Below, in pieces: positions 38,762 through 47,842 of a stretch of 64,000 nt of DNA. Source of the DNA: Rhizobium sp. LC145 (GTDB lineage: Bacteria; Pseudomonadota; Alphaproteobacteria; Rhizobiales; Rhizobiaceae); the NCBI RefSeq assembly GCF_001005825.1, contig NZ_LBHV01000007.1, positions 335,670 through 399,669 on the forward strand. Direction: 5' to 3'. Both the position numbers and the translations under genes were made by a program. Below the pieces are notes generated by a model, which saw only the letters and a list, made by a program, of their open reading frames with translations, made no database searches and was not told where the DNA came from. Each line of letters opens with the position of its first letter. Position 1 is the stretch's first letter.

Positions 38762-39313
38762 TCAGAACTTGACGGCGGGCACGGCGCGATCCGCCTCGTC
38801 GGTGATTTCGAAATACTCGCGCTGCGAAAAGCCGAACTGGCCGGCGACGAGATTGGACGGAAAGCTTTCCACCTTGACGTTCAGGTCGCGGGCGGCGCCA
38901 TTATAGTAGCGCCGGGACATCTGGATCTCGCTTTCAATGGTTTCCAGCGAGGCCTGCAGCTCCGAAAAGTTCTGGTTGGCCTTGAGATCGGGATAGGCCT
39001 CCGCCAGCGCGAAGAGCTTGCCGAGCGCCTGGGAGAGCAGCCCTTCTGTCTGCGCGCGGGCAGCGACATCTCCGCTCGGGATGGATTGTGCCTGATTGCG
39101 AAGCGAAATCACTTCCTCAAGCGTGCTCTTCTCGTGCGCCGCGTAACCCTTCACCGTCTCGATGAGGTTCGGGATGAGATCGGCGCGACGCTTCAACTGC
39201 ACGTCAATGCCGGACCAGGCCTCTTCGGCCATCTGCCGGCTTTTCACCAGGCTGTTGTAGAGGAAGACCAGATAGAGGCCGACGACGACGATGATGCCGA
39301 GCAGGATATACAT
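38762..39313 (-). CDS. lemA: LemA family protein
   Basis: 183-residue protein with a single N-terminal membrane helix (MYILLGIIVVVGLYLVFLYNSLV) and a cytoplasmic or periplasmic four-helix LemA domain. Typical segments are EEAWSGIDVQLKRRADLIPNLIETVKGYAAHEKSTLEEV, LFALAEAYPDLKANQNFSELQASLETIES and RRYYNGAARDLN. The molecular function is unknown; the family is often encoded beside TPM or DUF2207 proteins, as is nearly the case here. It is the first gene of the lemA-aroA-DUF2207 run. Confidence 0.94.
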   Translation of the reverse strand: MYILLGIIVVVGLYLVFLYNSLVKSRQMAEEAWSGIDVQLKRRADLIPNLIETVKGYAAHEKSTLEEVISLRNQAQSIPSGDVAARAQTEGLLSQALGKLFALAEAYPDLKANQNFSELQASLETIESEIQMSRRYYNGAARDLNVKVESFPSNLVAGQFGFSQREYFEITDEADRAVPAVKF

Positions 39314-39425
39314 GCGCGAATCCCCCTGAGACCGGAAGTCTACGGCGGGACACTAGGCATAAATCGTCGGTTGCGTCAAATTTCCAAAGGGTTAGAGCCA
39401 AAGGGCTGGAGAAATCCAGCCTTCC

Positions 39426-40382
39426 TCAGGCGGCTTCCCTGCCGAAATTCGCACCGCCGGCATCCGTCAGAAGGAAAGCTTCGCCGCAGGCCTTGGCGAG
39501 CGTACGTACGCGCAGGATGTAGCTCTGGCGCTCGGTGACGGAGATCACGCCGCGTGCATCCAAAAGGTTGAAGACGTGGCTTGCCTTGATGCACTGGTCA
39601 TAGGCCGGGAAGACGCATTTGTGCAGCATCTGATTGGCGCTGGCGCCCGGAGCGCCGGCAGCGAGAAGCGCCTGGCATTCCTTTTCCGCGTCGATGAAAT
39701 GCCGGTGCAGCATGGCGGTGTCAGCGAACTCGAAGTTATGGCGGGAATATTCCTGCTCGGCCTGTAGGAAGACGTCGCCATAGGAAATCTTTTCCTCGCC
39801 CTCGCGGCCGTTGAAGTTCAGGTCGTAGACGTTGTCGACGCCCTGCACATACATGGCGAGCCGTTCCAGGCCATAGGTGAGTTCGCCCGCGACCGGCGAG
39901 CATTCAATGCCGCAGACCTGCTGGAAGTAAGTGAACTGCGAGACTTCCATGCCGTCGCACCAGCATTCCCAGCCGAGGCCCCAAGCGCCGAGGGTCGGGC
40001 TTTCCCAGTCGTCCTCCACGAAGCGAATGTCATGCAGCAGGGGATCGAGGCCGATCGCCTCCAGCGAGCCGAGATAGAGCTCCTGCAGGTTGGAGGGATT
40101 CGGCTTCAGGATGACCTGATACTGATAATAGTGCTGCAGCCGGTTCGGGTTTTCGCCGTAACGACCGTCCGAAGGGCGGCGGGACGGCTGCACATAGGCC
40201 GCCTTCCACGGCTTCGGCCCGAGCGCGCGAAGCGTGGTTGCGGGGTGGAAGGTGCCGGCGCCGACCTCCATGTCATAGGGCTGCAGTACAGCGCAGCCCT
40301 TGTCCGCCCAATAATTGTGGAGCGCGAGGATGAGCCCCTGGAAGGAGCGCTTCGGAGACATATGGTCGGGCAGGTTCGTCAT
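39426..40382 (-). CDS. glyQ: Glycyl-tRNA synthetase alpha subunit
   Basis: 318-residue catalytic alpha chain of the alpha2-beta2 glycyl-tRNA synthetase. It has the class II core with [37 protein letters not shown] and [32 protein letters not shown], and [23 protein letters not shown]. The start at ATG 40382 ([13 protein letters not shown]) leaves about 145 bases to the divergent ParDE module. The beta subunit gene is about 4.6 kb downstream rather than adjacent. Confidence 0.97.
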   Translation of the reverse strand: MTNLPDHMSPKRSFQGLILALHNYWADKGCAVLQPYDMEVGAGTFHPATTLRALGPKPWKAAYVQPSRRPSDGRYGENPNRLQHYYQYQVILKPNPSNLQELYLGSLEAIGLDPLLHDIRFVEDDWESPTLGAWGLGWECWCDGMEVSQFTYFQQVCGIECSPVAGELTYGLERLAMYVQGVDNVYDLNFNGREGEEKISYGDVFLQAEQEYSRHNFEFADTAMLHRHFIDAEKECQALLAAGAPGASANQMLHKCVFPAYDQCIKASHVFNLLDARGVISVTERQSYILRVRTLAKACGEAFLLTDAGGANFGREAA

Positions 40383-40527
40383 GGATTATGGCCGGAATTT
40401 TGTGATTTCGTCGCGGACGAGTGCCACGAGGGCAGCCAAGGGTCAAGGATTTATGCGTTCGCCCATATTGCACTATGCCGCTGAATTTCGATCTATGGTA
40501 GGATCGGGCAATTTCCGGAGAACCGCG

Positions 40528-40812
40528 ATGAACGTCAAAAACAACGTGACCCTATCGGAGCGATATCTGCATTATGCCGAGCAGTTGGTCGAGAGCGGTC
40601 AATTTCCTTCGGTCGAGAAGGTGCTGGAAGCCGGCATCGACACCCTGCGACAGAGCGAGGAAACAACCGAGGCCCGTGATCCTCTCGCAGGCATGGCGGA
40701 CGAAATCCGTCGACGGATGGAATTGCCCAGGGATCAGTGGATAGCGATGGACAAGGATAATCTCTTCGACCGCGTACGTGCACGGCTCGAAGAAAAGCAC
40801 AAGGGTAGCTGA
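40528..40812 (+). CDS. ParD-like type II antitoxin
   Basis: 94-residue protein with a ribbon-helix-helix-like N-terminus (NVKNNVTLSERYLHYAEQLVESGQFPSVEKVLEAGIDTLRQSEE) and a charged C-terminal tail for toxin binding. I chose ATG 40528, which has CCGGAG upstream and begins the antitoxin fold; the open frame extends further upstream only into the glyQ promoter region. Its stop shares one base with the toxin start (TGATG), ensuring coupled translation. A candidate promoter with TTGCAC near 40469 is possible. Such antitoxins bind their own promoter. Confidence 0.87.
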   Translation: MNVKNNVTLSERYLHYAEQLVESGQFPSVEKVLEAGIDTLRQSEETTEARDPLAGMADEIRRRMELPRDQWIAMDKDNLFDRVRARLEEKHKGS

Positions 40813-41129
40813 TGCCAGTCTATCGACTTGAGTATCATCCCCGAGCCGAACAAGATCTGGTCGATATCCACAAATTCATTGAGGACTATAGCGGCAAAAT
40901 CACAGCAGATCGGAAACTTGCAGAGATAGAAGCTGCCACTTATCGACTGGCGGACCTTCCCAAGATCGGCAGCATTCGCGACGATCTACGGCCAAGGCTC
41001 CGCGCCATTCCCGCAGCGGAAAAAGCTGTCATCTGTTTCACGGTGGATGATGAAACGCGCACGGTGTTCATCATCTGTGTGGGCTATGCGGGCTCAAATT
41101 GGGAACGACAGATAAAAGGGAGAAAATAG
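40812..41129 (+). CDS. ParE/RelE-type toxin
   Basis: 105-residue toxin of the RelE/ParE superfamily. It reads MPVYRLEYHPRAEQDLVDIHKFIEDYSG, then a central helix pair, LPKIGSIRDDLRPRLRAIPAAEKAVICFTVDDETRTVFIICVGYAGSNWE. ParE members inhibit DNA gyrase and RelE members cleave mRNA on the ribosome; sequence alone does not separate them here. The frame is intact, so unlike the module beside glyS this one should be functional. It overlaps the antitoxin gene by one base. Confidence 0.87.
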   Translation: MPVYRLEYHPRAEQDLVDIHKFIEDYSGKITADRKLAEIEAATYRLADLPKIGSIRDDLRPRLRAIPAAEKAVICFTVDDETRTVFIICVGYAGSNWERQIKGRK

Positions 41130-41140
41130 AAGGCCGGGCC

Positions 41141-41332
41141 TCACTCCTCGTCCTTCTTTACGCGATACTCCCCGGTCACAGGATCCTTTTCCAGCGTGGC
41201 AATCGCGCCGGTCTGGCGCTCCTTTTCCTGCCGGCGGGAACGTTCCGTCAGCTTTTCTGCATCCTTGATGAATTTCTTGTAGAGCAGCCATCCGCCACCC
41301 AACAAAATAATCAGAAATATGAGCTGCGCCAT
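41141..41332 (-). CDS. Small single-pass membrane protein
   Basis: 63-residue protein, MAQLIFLIILLGGGWLLYKKFIKDAEKL, with one N-terminal membrane helix, then a charged cytoplasmic tail (TERSRRQEKERQT ... DPVTGEYRVKKDEE). I do not know a function. ATG 41332 follows an AGGGGAAATGGCG-type region, and the gene lies 25 bases downstream of the S49 peptidase gene on the same strand, so the two are probably cotranscribed. Confidence 0.72.
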   Translation of the reverse strand: MAQLIFLIILLGGGWLLYKKFIKDAEKLTERSRRQEKERQTGAIATLEKDPVTGEYRVKKDEE

Positions 41333-41357
41333 TTCCCCTCGTATCCTCGCGCGGTCT

Positions 41358-42224
41358 TCAAAGCCCGTAACGGCTCCACAATGCCTTTTCTTCGAGGCTG
41401 GCTGCAAGGCCCGCCGTGGCGCCCGCGGCAATTTCGCCGGCATGGCCACCGCCGAACACGACGCCCGGAACCTTGCGGCCGAAAAGCGTCCGCGCGCTGC
41501 CGATCAATTCCAGCTTCGTATCCGCCCCATAACGGCGTTTCAACGTATCCCGCATCTCGCCGAGGCTATCGACCAGCCCCAGCTCCAGCCCGCGGGTGCC
41601 GGTCCAGAACAGGCCGGAAAAGACCGTCGGATCATCTGCCAGCCGTCTGCCGCGGCGCGCCTTCACCATGTCGATGAAGACCGTGTGGATTTCGAGCTGC
41701 AGCGTCTTCAAGTATTCTATGTCGCCTTCCTTTTCCGGCTGGAAGGGATCGAGGATCACCTTGTTCTCCCCAGCGGTATAGACGCGGCGCTCGATACCCA
41801 TCTTGCGCAGGAGTTCCGGAAAACCGAAGCCGCCCGAAACGACGCCGATCGATCCGACGATCGAGGTCGGATCGGCGAATATCTCATCGCCGGCAAGCGC
41901 GATCATGTAGCCGCCGGAGGCCGCGACATCCTCAACGAAGACAAGGACCTTCTTGTCCTTCTCCTCGGCCAGCGACCGGATGCGCTGGAAGATCAGCCGC
42001 GACTGCACCGGCGAGCCGCCCGGCGAATTGATGGAGATGGCGACGACCGGCGCGTCCTTCCTGGCGAAGGCCTTTTCCAGAGCGGGCGCGACGGTGGCAA
42101 GGTTCAGAACCGGGCGGAACTGCCCGCCGCCGGTCATGATTGCGCCGTGAAGCCTGACGACGGGGATGGTCACCCCCTTCTTGCGAAACCGTTTCGGCAT
42201 CAAACGCTGAAAAAAACCTGCCAT
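41358..42224 (-). CDS. S49 family serine peptidase (SppA/SohB-like)
   Basis: 288-residue protein with the ClpP/crotonase-like SppA fold. The nucleophile is S103 in DVAASGGYM and the general base is probably K155 in TAGENKVILDPF; a Gly-rich SINSPGGSP segment precedes them. SppA enzymes degrade cleaved signal peptides in the inner membrane. This form has no obvious signal peptide or membrane helix; its N-terminus (MAGFFQRLMPKRFRKKGV) is basic and amphipathic. The start at 42224 is preferred over an upstream frame extension at 42245. Confidence 0.9.
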   Translation of the reverse strand: MAGFFQRLMPKRFRKKGVTIPVVRLHGAIMTGGGQFRPVLNLATVAPALEKAFARKDAPVVAISINSPGGSPVQSRLIFQRIRSLAEEKDKKVLVFVEDVAASGGYMIALAGDEIFADPTSIVGSIGVVSGGFGFPELLRKMGIERRVYTAGENKVILDPFQPEKEGDIEYLKTLQLEIHTVFIDMVKARRGRRLADDPTVFSGLFWTGTRGLELGLVDSLGEMRDTLKRRYGADTKLELIGSARTLFGRKVPGVVFGGGHAGEIAAGATAGLAASLEEKALWSRYGL

Positions 42225-42313
42225 TGTCCATCCTGTCAGACGCAAATCGTGAACCCGTGATGTATGTAAGCGGACCGCAAACGCAATGGTTGATCGGTGA
42301 AAATTCAGTAATT

Positions 42314-43084
42314 TCAGCGTTTCCGGCGGGAATAGACGGCGCGGCCGTTGTTGAGGTCGTCGGCCTCCTCCGTGAAACCATGCCCCGTCTCGCCATGCAG
42401 GATGAGGGGTGCCCTGAATGTAAGCCGCGCTCGCGAACCCTTGATCGCGGTAACCAGTATCCGGGTGGCATCCTCGCCGGGACGAGGATGGACGGCCGTG
42501 ATCTCCAGCCCGCCGAAACGCTTCCCGCAGGCGGCAATGATCTGGCCGATCGATTGCGGCCTGGCGATCAGGGAAAGTTGCCCGCCCGGCTTCATGATCG
42601 CGCCCGCGGCACGAAGCCAGCTCTCGAACAGGTCTTCGCTCATCGCATGAGCCTCGGCCTTCAACTGGTCGGGCGTGCGCCGGTCCGCTGCATCGTTGAA
42701 CGGCGGGTTCATGATGACGTGGTCATGGACCTCGTCATCAAGCCCCGCGGCAAGCCGTGCCTTACCGGTGAGCGTCACATCCGCCTCGATCACCCGCACC
42801 CGATCGGCAAATCTTTCGTTTTCGGGATAGGCGAGCGTCTTGCGGGCGTAGTCGGCCATCAGCGGCGAACGCTCGACAAGAAGCACTTTCGCGTGATCGA
42901 GGCGTGACGCTACGGCCAGTCCGGCCGCGCCCGCGCCCGCGCCGAGGTCGGCCACGCTGATCGGCCCTTCCCCCTCGACAAGAGAGGCAAGCAGCATTGC
43001 GTCGACGCCGGAGCGATGTCCTTCCCCCTTCGGCTGGATTACATGGAAGCGGCCGCGATGAAAGGCATCGACGGTCTCCTTCAT
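42314..43084 (-). CDS. tRNA1(Val) (adenine(37)-N6)-methyltransferase-like protein
   Basis: 256-residue SAM-dependent methyltransferase. It starts VDAFHRGRFHVIQPKGEGHRSGVDAMLLASLV, typical of the TrmN6/YfiC family, with ADLGAGAGAAGLAVASR as motif I and the adenine-N6 signature NPPF in HDHVIMNPPFND. Family members methylate A37 of tRNA-Val; some relatives modify other RNAs or proteins. It overlaps the upstream DUF2007 gene by 4 bases, so the pair is translated together. Confidence 0.88.
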   Translation of the reverse strand: MKETVDAFHRGRFHVIQPKGEGHRSGVDAMLLASLVEGEGPISVADLGAGAGAAGLAVASRLDHAKVLLVERSPLMADYARKTLAYPENERFADRVRVIEADVTLTGKARLAAGLDDEVHDHVIMNPPFNDAADRRTPDQLKAEAHAMSEDLFESWLRAAGAIMKPGGQLSLIARPQSIGQIIAACGKRFGGLEITAVHPRPGEDATRILVTAIKGSRARLTFRAPLILHGETGHGFTEEADDLNNGRAVYSRRKR

Positions 43085-43311
43085 GCCTGGTCGTCCCTCA
43101 ACTCCGCCTCTAATCCTGCGTCGATCAATATGCGGCGAGCCTGTTTCGCCCTTTCCTCATCGACCAGGAAGCGGCGCGGCAGGAGGCCGAGCGAGCCTTC
43201 GAGCACACTCATCGCCTGGTCGGCGATCAGGCAATGGATGCCCGCATCCTTCATGAGGCTTTCCGCAAACGACAGAAGCACGGCATCATTCGTTCGGATT
43301 AATTCACGCAT
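43081..43311 (-). CDS. DUF2007 family small protein
   Basis: 76-residue protein, MRELIRTNDAVLLSFAESLMKDAGIHCLIADQ, ending RRILIDAGLEAELRDDQA. The beta-alpha-beta pattern is that of DUF2007, described as putative signal-transducing proteins without a proven role. The gene overlaps the methyltransferase gene by 4 bases and is divergent from ispB across a 106-base gap. Confidence 0.82.
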   Translation of the reverse strand: MRELIRTNDAVLLSFAESLMKDAGIHCLIADQAMSVLEGSLGLLPRRFLVDEERAKQARRILIDAGLEAELRDDQA

Positions 43312-43417
43312 CCCTTGGGAAACCCTTCCAAAACTGGGCGAAAAAGCGATTTGGCCCTTGCCGCACTATGTTCCCCTTTCTATTGTCCTGCACAAGATTT
43401 GAACAGGAGTCCGATCG

Positions 43418-44434
43418 TTGGGCGTCGTGATACCGCTTGAAGAAGGCAAAAACAAACCGGCTTCCGTCAAGCCACTGGTGGATCTCACCAAAGCGGATAT
43501 GGAACGGGTGAACCAGCTTATCCTGTCGAAGGCGGGCTCCGACGTGCAGATGATCCCGGAGGTCGCCAACCACCTGATCTCTTCGGGCGGCAAGCGCCTG
43601 CGGCCCATGCTGACGCTCGCGTCCGCCTCGCTCTTCGGCTACCGGGGCGATGGCCATGTGAAGCTCGCGACCAGCGTCGAGTTCATGCACACGGCGACGC
43701 TGCTGCATGACGACGTCGTGGACGAAAGTGACCTGCGCCGCGGCAGATCCACCGCGCGCACCATATGGGGCAATCAGGCGAGCGTGCTGGTGGGCGATTT
43801 CCTGCTCGGCCAGGCCTTCCGGATGATGGTGGATGTCGGCTCGCTCGAGGCGCTCGACGTGCTTTCCACGGCCGCGGCTGTGATCGCCGAGGGTGAAGTT
43901 CTCCAGCTTTCCGTCGCCAAGAACATGGAGACGACGGAGGACGATTATCTCGCCGTCATCCGCGCCAAGACGGCGGCCCTCTTCGCTGCGGCGGCTGAAG
44001 TCGGCCCGATCATCGCAAATGCCGACAAGGCCGGCCGCGCCGCGTTCAAATCCTACGGCATGAACCTTGGGCTTGCCTTCCAGCTCGTCGACGACGCGCT
44101 GGACTATGGCGGCAAGGCAGCCGATCTCGGCAAAAATGTCGGGGACGATTTCCGCGAAGGCAAGATCACGCTTCCGGTCATTCTCTCCTATCGCCGCGGC
44201 ACGGAAGCCGAGCGGGCCTTCTGGCGCGAGGCGATCGAGAAGGGCGAAAGCAGCGACGAGAACCTGGAAAAGGCGCTCGGGCTCATCAACAAATACGGCG
44301 CGCTCAACGACACTATCAGCCGGGCGGAGCATTACGGCACCATCGCGCGGGATGCCCTGGCACCGCTGCCGGCCTCGCCGCTCAAATCCGCGCTCATGGA
44401 AGTGATCGACTTCTCGATCCAGCGCGTCAACTAA
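43418..44434 (+). CDS. ispB: Polyprenyl diphosphate synthase (octa/decaprenyl)
   Basis: 338-residue trans-isoprenyl diphosphate synthase that builds the side chain of ubiquinone. The first Asp-rich motif is DDVVD (residues 98-102, in LLHDDVVDESDLRRGR) and the second is DDALD (225-229). Chain length cannot be fixed by eye; rhizobia usually make decaprenyl (Q10). The start is a TTG at 43418 with CAGGAG upstream; a GTG at 43427 is an alternative. The product supplies UbiA, encoded at 23-24 kb. A nucleotidyltransferase gene begins 5 bases after its stop. Confidence 0.94.
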   Translation: MGVVIPLEEGKNKPASVKPLVDLTKADMERVNQLILSKAGSDVQMIPEVANHLISSGGKRLRPMLTLASASLFGYRGDGHVKLATSVEFMHTATLLHDDVVDESDLRRGRSTARTIWGNQASVLVGDFLLGQAFRMMVDVGSLEALDVLSTAAAVIAEGEVLQLSVAKNMETTEDDYLAVIRAKTAALFAAAAEVGPIIANADKAGRAAFKSYGMNLGLAFQLVDDALDYGGKAADLGKNVGDDFREGKITLPVILSYRRGTEAERAFWREAIEKGESSDENLEKALGLINKYGALNDTISRAEHYGTIARDALAPLPASPLKSALMEVIDFSIQRVN

Positions 44435-44439
44435 AGCTG

Positions 44440-44922
44440 ATGGGTGCTCCGGACGACAGGGCTGGGGACGACAACCATCGGCTCGAAGAGGCGCTGAACC
44501 GTCTCGCCGACCTGATGTCGGCGTGCCGGGATCCCTGGTGCGTGTTCGGCGGAACCGCGATGCGGCTCCACGGATACCGGATGCCGACGCCGATTGCCGA
44601 TATCGATGTTCTGATTTCCATTGCCGACGCGGAGCGGCTTGTCCGCCGGCATGGGTTTCCCAACGTGGCCGGCACCGGTACCGAGCGTTTTCGTTCGCAA
44701 ATCCTGCTGCGCCCGGATCTCGGCAAAATACCGGTGGAAATCATGGCCGGCTTCGACGCGCTCTCGGAGGGTGCCTGGCATCGAGTGGCAATCAAGGAGC
44801 GACAGGAAGTCAGCTATCGCACCGCCAAAACCTTCATCGCCAGCCGTGACGACCTTCTCGCCGTCTTCCGGCTTTGCGGGCGGCCGAAGGACCTGGAACG
44901 GATGGCGCTGCTCGCTTCGTGA
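44440..44922 (+). CDS. Minimal nucleotidyltransferase-like protein
   Basis: 160-residue protein resembling the nucleotidyltransferase half of MNT/AbiEii-type proteins. The segment WCVFGGTAMRLHGYRMPTPIADIDVLISI carries the G-G and D-x-D pattern of the DNA polymerase-beta fold, and a K-rich helical C-terminus follows. No HEPN partner or antitoxin gene is adjacent, so a toxin-antitoxin role is not supported. It begins 5 bases after ispB and may simply be cotranscribed. Function unknown. Confidence 0.75.
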   Translation: MGAPDDRAGDDNHRLEEALNRLADLMSACRDPWCVFGGTAMRLHGYRMPTPIADIDVLISIADAERLVRRHGFPNVAGTGTERFRSQILLRPDLGKIPVEIMAGFDALSEGAWHRVAIKERQEVSYRTAKTFIASRDDLLAVFRLCGRPKDLERMALLAS

Positions 44923-45051
44923 TCGCCGCGGCAGGAAACGAAGCCCGAGATTTCTTGCAGTCCGGTACCAAAAAAGCCATTCTATCGTGAATCAAGTGAT
45001 GCGGGACGGCGAGCGCGAAACGTCGCGCCACCATCAGCGAAAGGCATATTC

Positions 45052-46887
45052 ATGCGGCGGAACTCCAGCCTTCTTCTGCTTTCCAGCGCGGCTCTCGTCG
45101 CAGTACTCTCCTTCGGCATGACGGCGAAGGCCGCTCCTTCCGAGGAAGCTCCCACCGCGAAGGAAATCGTAACCTTCACCCCCGAGAACGTGCATTCCTT
45201 CTCCGGCGCATTTCTCGCAGCCCGCACCGCCGACGTGGATCATGACTATCCGACCGCGATCACGCTCTACCGCAAGGCGCTCGGCTTCGATCCCGCCAAT
45301 CTCGAAATCCGCGAAAGGCTGATGATCGCGCTCTTCCTCAATGGCGAGTTCGAGGAGGGCCTCAAGGAAGCCGACGCCCTCAAGGACGACAAGGCCGTCG
45401 AGCGGATCACCACCATCGTACGTGGGCTCGACGCCATTCGCGACGGCAAGTTCAAGGAAGCAAAGGCGCTACTCCCCTACGAGGGGCCTAACGACCTCGA
45501 CCGGCTGACCCATGCGCTGATCACCGCATGGGCGGATGTCGGCGCCGGCAAGGGCAAGGCGGCGATGGCAAGCGTGCGCGCGCTCAAGGGCCCGGACTGG
45601 TTCAAGGTCTTCACCGATTATCACCTCGGCGCCATGGCGATCGTGGCGGGCGACAAGACGGCTGCCCGCAACCACCTGTCCGCGGCGATCACCAATCAGG
45701 AATCGGTCGCGACCGCCCCGGACACCTTCATGCGCGCCGTCATGGCGCTTGCGCGGCTGGAGGCGGCCGAAGGCAACAAGCAGAAGGCGCTCGACGCGAT
45801 CTCCGTCGGCGACGGCATGATCAGCAGCTATGCGCCGCTGAAGGCGCTGCGCGAAAGCATCGAGAAAGGCGAAAAGCCCGCTCAGCAGGTGACGGATGCG
45901 ACCGACGGCGCGGCAGCCGTGCTCTTCTCGATCGGCGGAGCGCTGAACAGGCAGGGCGCGGAAGACATGGTCTCGCTCTACCTGCAGGTTTCCCACGCGC
46001 TCGATCCGGACAGCGCCGATACGCTGATCCTGCTCGGCAGCATCGCCGAGAAGCTGGAAAAGCCGGAGCGCGCCATCGCCTTCTATCAGAAGGTGCCGGA
46101 AGGTTCGCCGATGCGGCGGATTTCCGAACTCCAGCTCGGCCTGACGCTCGCGCAGACCGGAAAGGTGGATGAGGCGCGCAAGCACCTTCAAGAGCTTATC
46201 GCCTCCGATACCACCGACATCCGCAGCTATCTCGCCTATGGCAGCGTGCTTTCCGATGCCAAGGATTATGCCGCCATGGCAGCAAACTACGACAAGGCGG
46301 TCGAGGTGATCGGCCCCGTGACGAAGCGCGGCGACTGGACGGTCTTCTTCCAGCGCGGCATCGCCTATGAGCGCCTGAAGAAGTGGGACCAGGCGGAGCC
46401 GAACTTCCGCAAGGCGCTGGAACTCAACCCCGAGCAGCCGCAGGTGCTGAACTATCTCGGCTACTCGCTGGTCGACATGAGCCACAATCTCGAAGAAGGC
46501 CTGGACATGATCCGCCGGGCGGTCGAGGCGCGGCCGGACGACGGCTATATCGTCGATTCGCTCGGCTGGGCCTACTACCGCATGGGCCGGTTCGATGAGT
46601 CTGTGACGGAACTGGAACGGGCCATTCAGCTTCGCGCCGGCGACGCGACGATCAACGACCACCTGGGCGATGCCTACTGGCGCGTCGGGCGCAAGCTCGA
46701 AGCCGTCTATCAGTGGAACCGGGCTCTGATTTCTGAGGGAGAGGACGTCAACCGCGAGCAGATCAAGCAGAAGATCGCCGACGGCCTGCCGCCGCTCGAT
46801 CCCAATGCGACGACGGCCGATCGCAGCCCCGCTCCGGCGCCTGCGCCGCCCGCCCCTGCCCCGGCGAATCCGGACAAGAAATCCTGA
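45052..46887 (+). CDS. Secreted tetratricopeptide-repeat protein
   Basis: 611-residue protein with a signal peptide (MRRNSSLLLLSSAALVAVLSFGMTAKA). About ten TPR-like helix pairs fill the rest, for example DYPTAITLYRKALGFDPANLEI, GDWTVFFQRGIAYERLKKWDQAEPNFRKALELNPEQP and DSLGWAYYRMGRFDESVTELERAIQL. The C-terminus is a Pro/Ala linker. It probably acts as a periplasmic or outer-membrane-associated assembly scaffold; many proteobacteria carry such a protein beside ispE, as here (3-base gap). Partner proteins are unknown. Confidence 0.88.
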   Translation: MRRNSSLLLLSSAALVAVLSFGMTAKAAPSEEAPTAKEIVTFTPENVHSFSGAFLAARTADVDHDYPTAITLYRKALGFDPANLEIRERLMIALFLNGEFEEGLKEADALKDDKAVERITTIVRGLDAIRDGKFKEAKALLPYEGPNDLDRLTHALITAWADVGAGKGKAAMASVRALKGPDWFKVFTDYHLGAMAIVAGDKTAARNHLSAAITNQESVATAPDTFMRAVMALARLEAAEGNKQKALDAISVGDGMISSYAPLKALRESIEKGEKPAQQVTDATDGAAAVLFSIGGALNRQGAEDMVSLYLQVSHALDPDSADTLILLGSIAEKLEKPERAIAFYQKVPEGSPMRRISELQLGLTLAQTGKVDEARKHLQELIASDTTDIRSYLAYGSVLSDAKDYAAMAANYDKAVEVIGPVTKRGDWTVFFQRGIAYERLKKWDQAEPNFRKALELNPEQPQVLNYLGYSLVDMSHNLEEGLDMIRRAVEARPDDGYIVDSLGWAYYRMGRFDESVTELERAIQLRAGDATINDHLGDAYWRVGRKLEAVYQWNRALISEGEDVNREQIKQKIADGLPPLDPNATTADRSPAPAPAPPAPAPANPDKKS

Positions 46888-46890
46888 CGC

Positions 46891-47811
46891 ATGCCTTCCG
46901 GCACGCATCCGACCGGCGCCGGCTTTGAGGCCGGCGCAACGCTGTTCGAGCCGGCACCGGCCAAGATCAACCTTGCCCTGCACGTGGTGGGGCAACGCGC
47001 TGACGGCTACCACCTGCTCGAAAGCATAGTGACCTTTGCCAAGGCTGGTGACAGGCTCTCGTTCTCTCCTGCGGCAAGCGACGGTTTCTCGGTATCGGGG
47101 CGCTTCGGAACCATGCTCTGCGATGACCCGAAACCCAACCTGGTTCTGACGGCGCGCGACCGGCTGAGGCAGGCGATCATCGCCGCCGGCGGCGAAGCGC
47201 CGCCCGTCGCCATCCATCTCGAAAAGAACCTGCCGGTCGCGGCCGGCATCGGCGGCGGCTCGGCGGATGCTGCGGCCACCTTGCGCGGCCTCATGCGTCT
47301 CTGGAATGCCGGCCTTCCCGAGACGGAGCTTGCCGCGATTGCGCTTTCCCTCGGCGCGGATGTGCCCATGTGCCTGAAGGGCGTGCCCTCGATGGCGCGG
47401 GGGATCGGCGAGGATCTGACGCCCCTTCCCTCCTTTCCCGTGCTTGCGCTGGTGCTCGGCAATCCGCTCATCGGCGTCTCGACGCCCGAGATATTCCGGC
47501 AGCTCGCGCGGCGGGACAATCCTCCGATCAAGGCTCGTAGAGGCGATTGGCTCGCCTATTTTGCAGGCCTGCGCAACGATCTCGAGCAGCCGGCGAAAAC
47601 GCTGGTGCCGGAGATCGGCGAGCTTGCCGCGATGATCGAGGCCGAGGGCGCGCTTCTCACCCGCATGTCCGGTTCGGGCGCCACCTGCTTCGGGATATTC
47701 TCTTCCATCGAGGCGGCGGAGGACGCGGCCAAAAGCCTCAGCCGCCGGAAGCCCGGCTGGTATTTCCAGGCGGCCGAGACCATTGGCGGGCACGACTTAC
47801 GAGATCAATAA
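46891..47811 (+). CDS. ispE: 4-diphosphocytidyl-2-C-methyl-D-erythritol kinase
   Basis: 306-residue GHMP kinase of the MEP isoprenoid pathway, phosphorylating the 2-hydroxyl of CDP-ME. Landmarks are the N-terminal EPAPAKINLALHVVGQRADGYHLLES, the ATP loop LPVAAGIGGGSADAAATLRGL and the C-terminal LLTRMSGSGATCFGIF. The ATG at 46891 leaves about 20 extra residues before the conserved PAKINL, so a later start is possible. It follows the TPR gene directly. Confidence 0.94.
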   Translation: MPSGTHPTGAGFEAGATLFEPAPAKINLALHVVGQRADGYHLLESIVTFAKAGDRLSFSPAASDGFSVSGRFGTMLCDDPKPNLVLTARDRLRQAIIAAGGEAPPVAIHLEKNLPVAAGIGGGSADAAATLRGLMRLWNAGLPETELAAIALSLGADVPMCLKGVPSMARGIGEDLTPLPSFPVLALVLGNPLIGVSTPEIFRQLARRDNPPIKARRGDWLAYFAGLRNDLEQPAKTLVPEIGELAAMIEAEGALLTRMSGSGATCFGIFSSIEAAEDAAKSLSRRKPGWYFQAAETIGGHDLRDQ

Positions 47812-47842
47812 GCCAGAGCCGTTCGGCCGAGTTCTCCTCAAT

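Noticed and set aside
44440..44922. Nucleotidyltransferase considered as part of a MNT/HEPN toxin-antitoxin pair
   Set aside because: No HEPN-type gene is adjacent on either side; it directly follows ispB.
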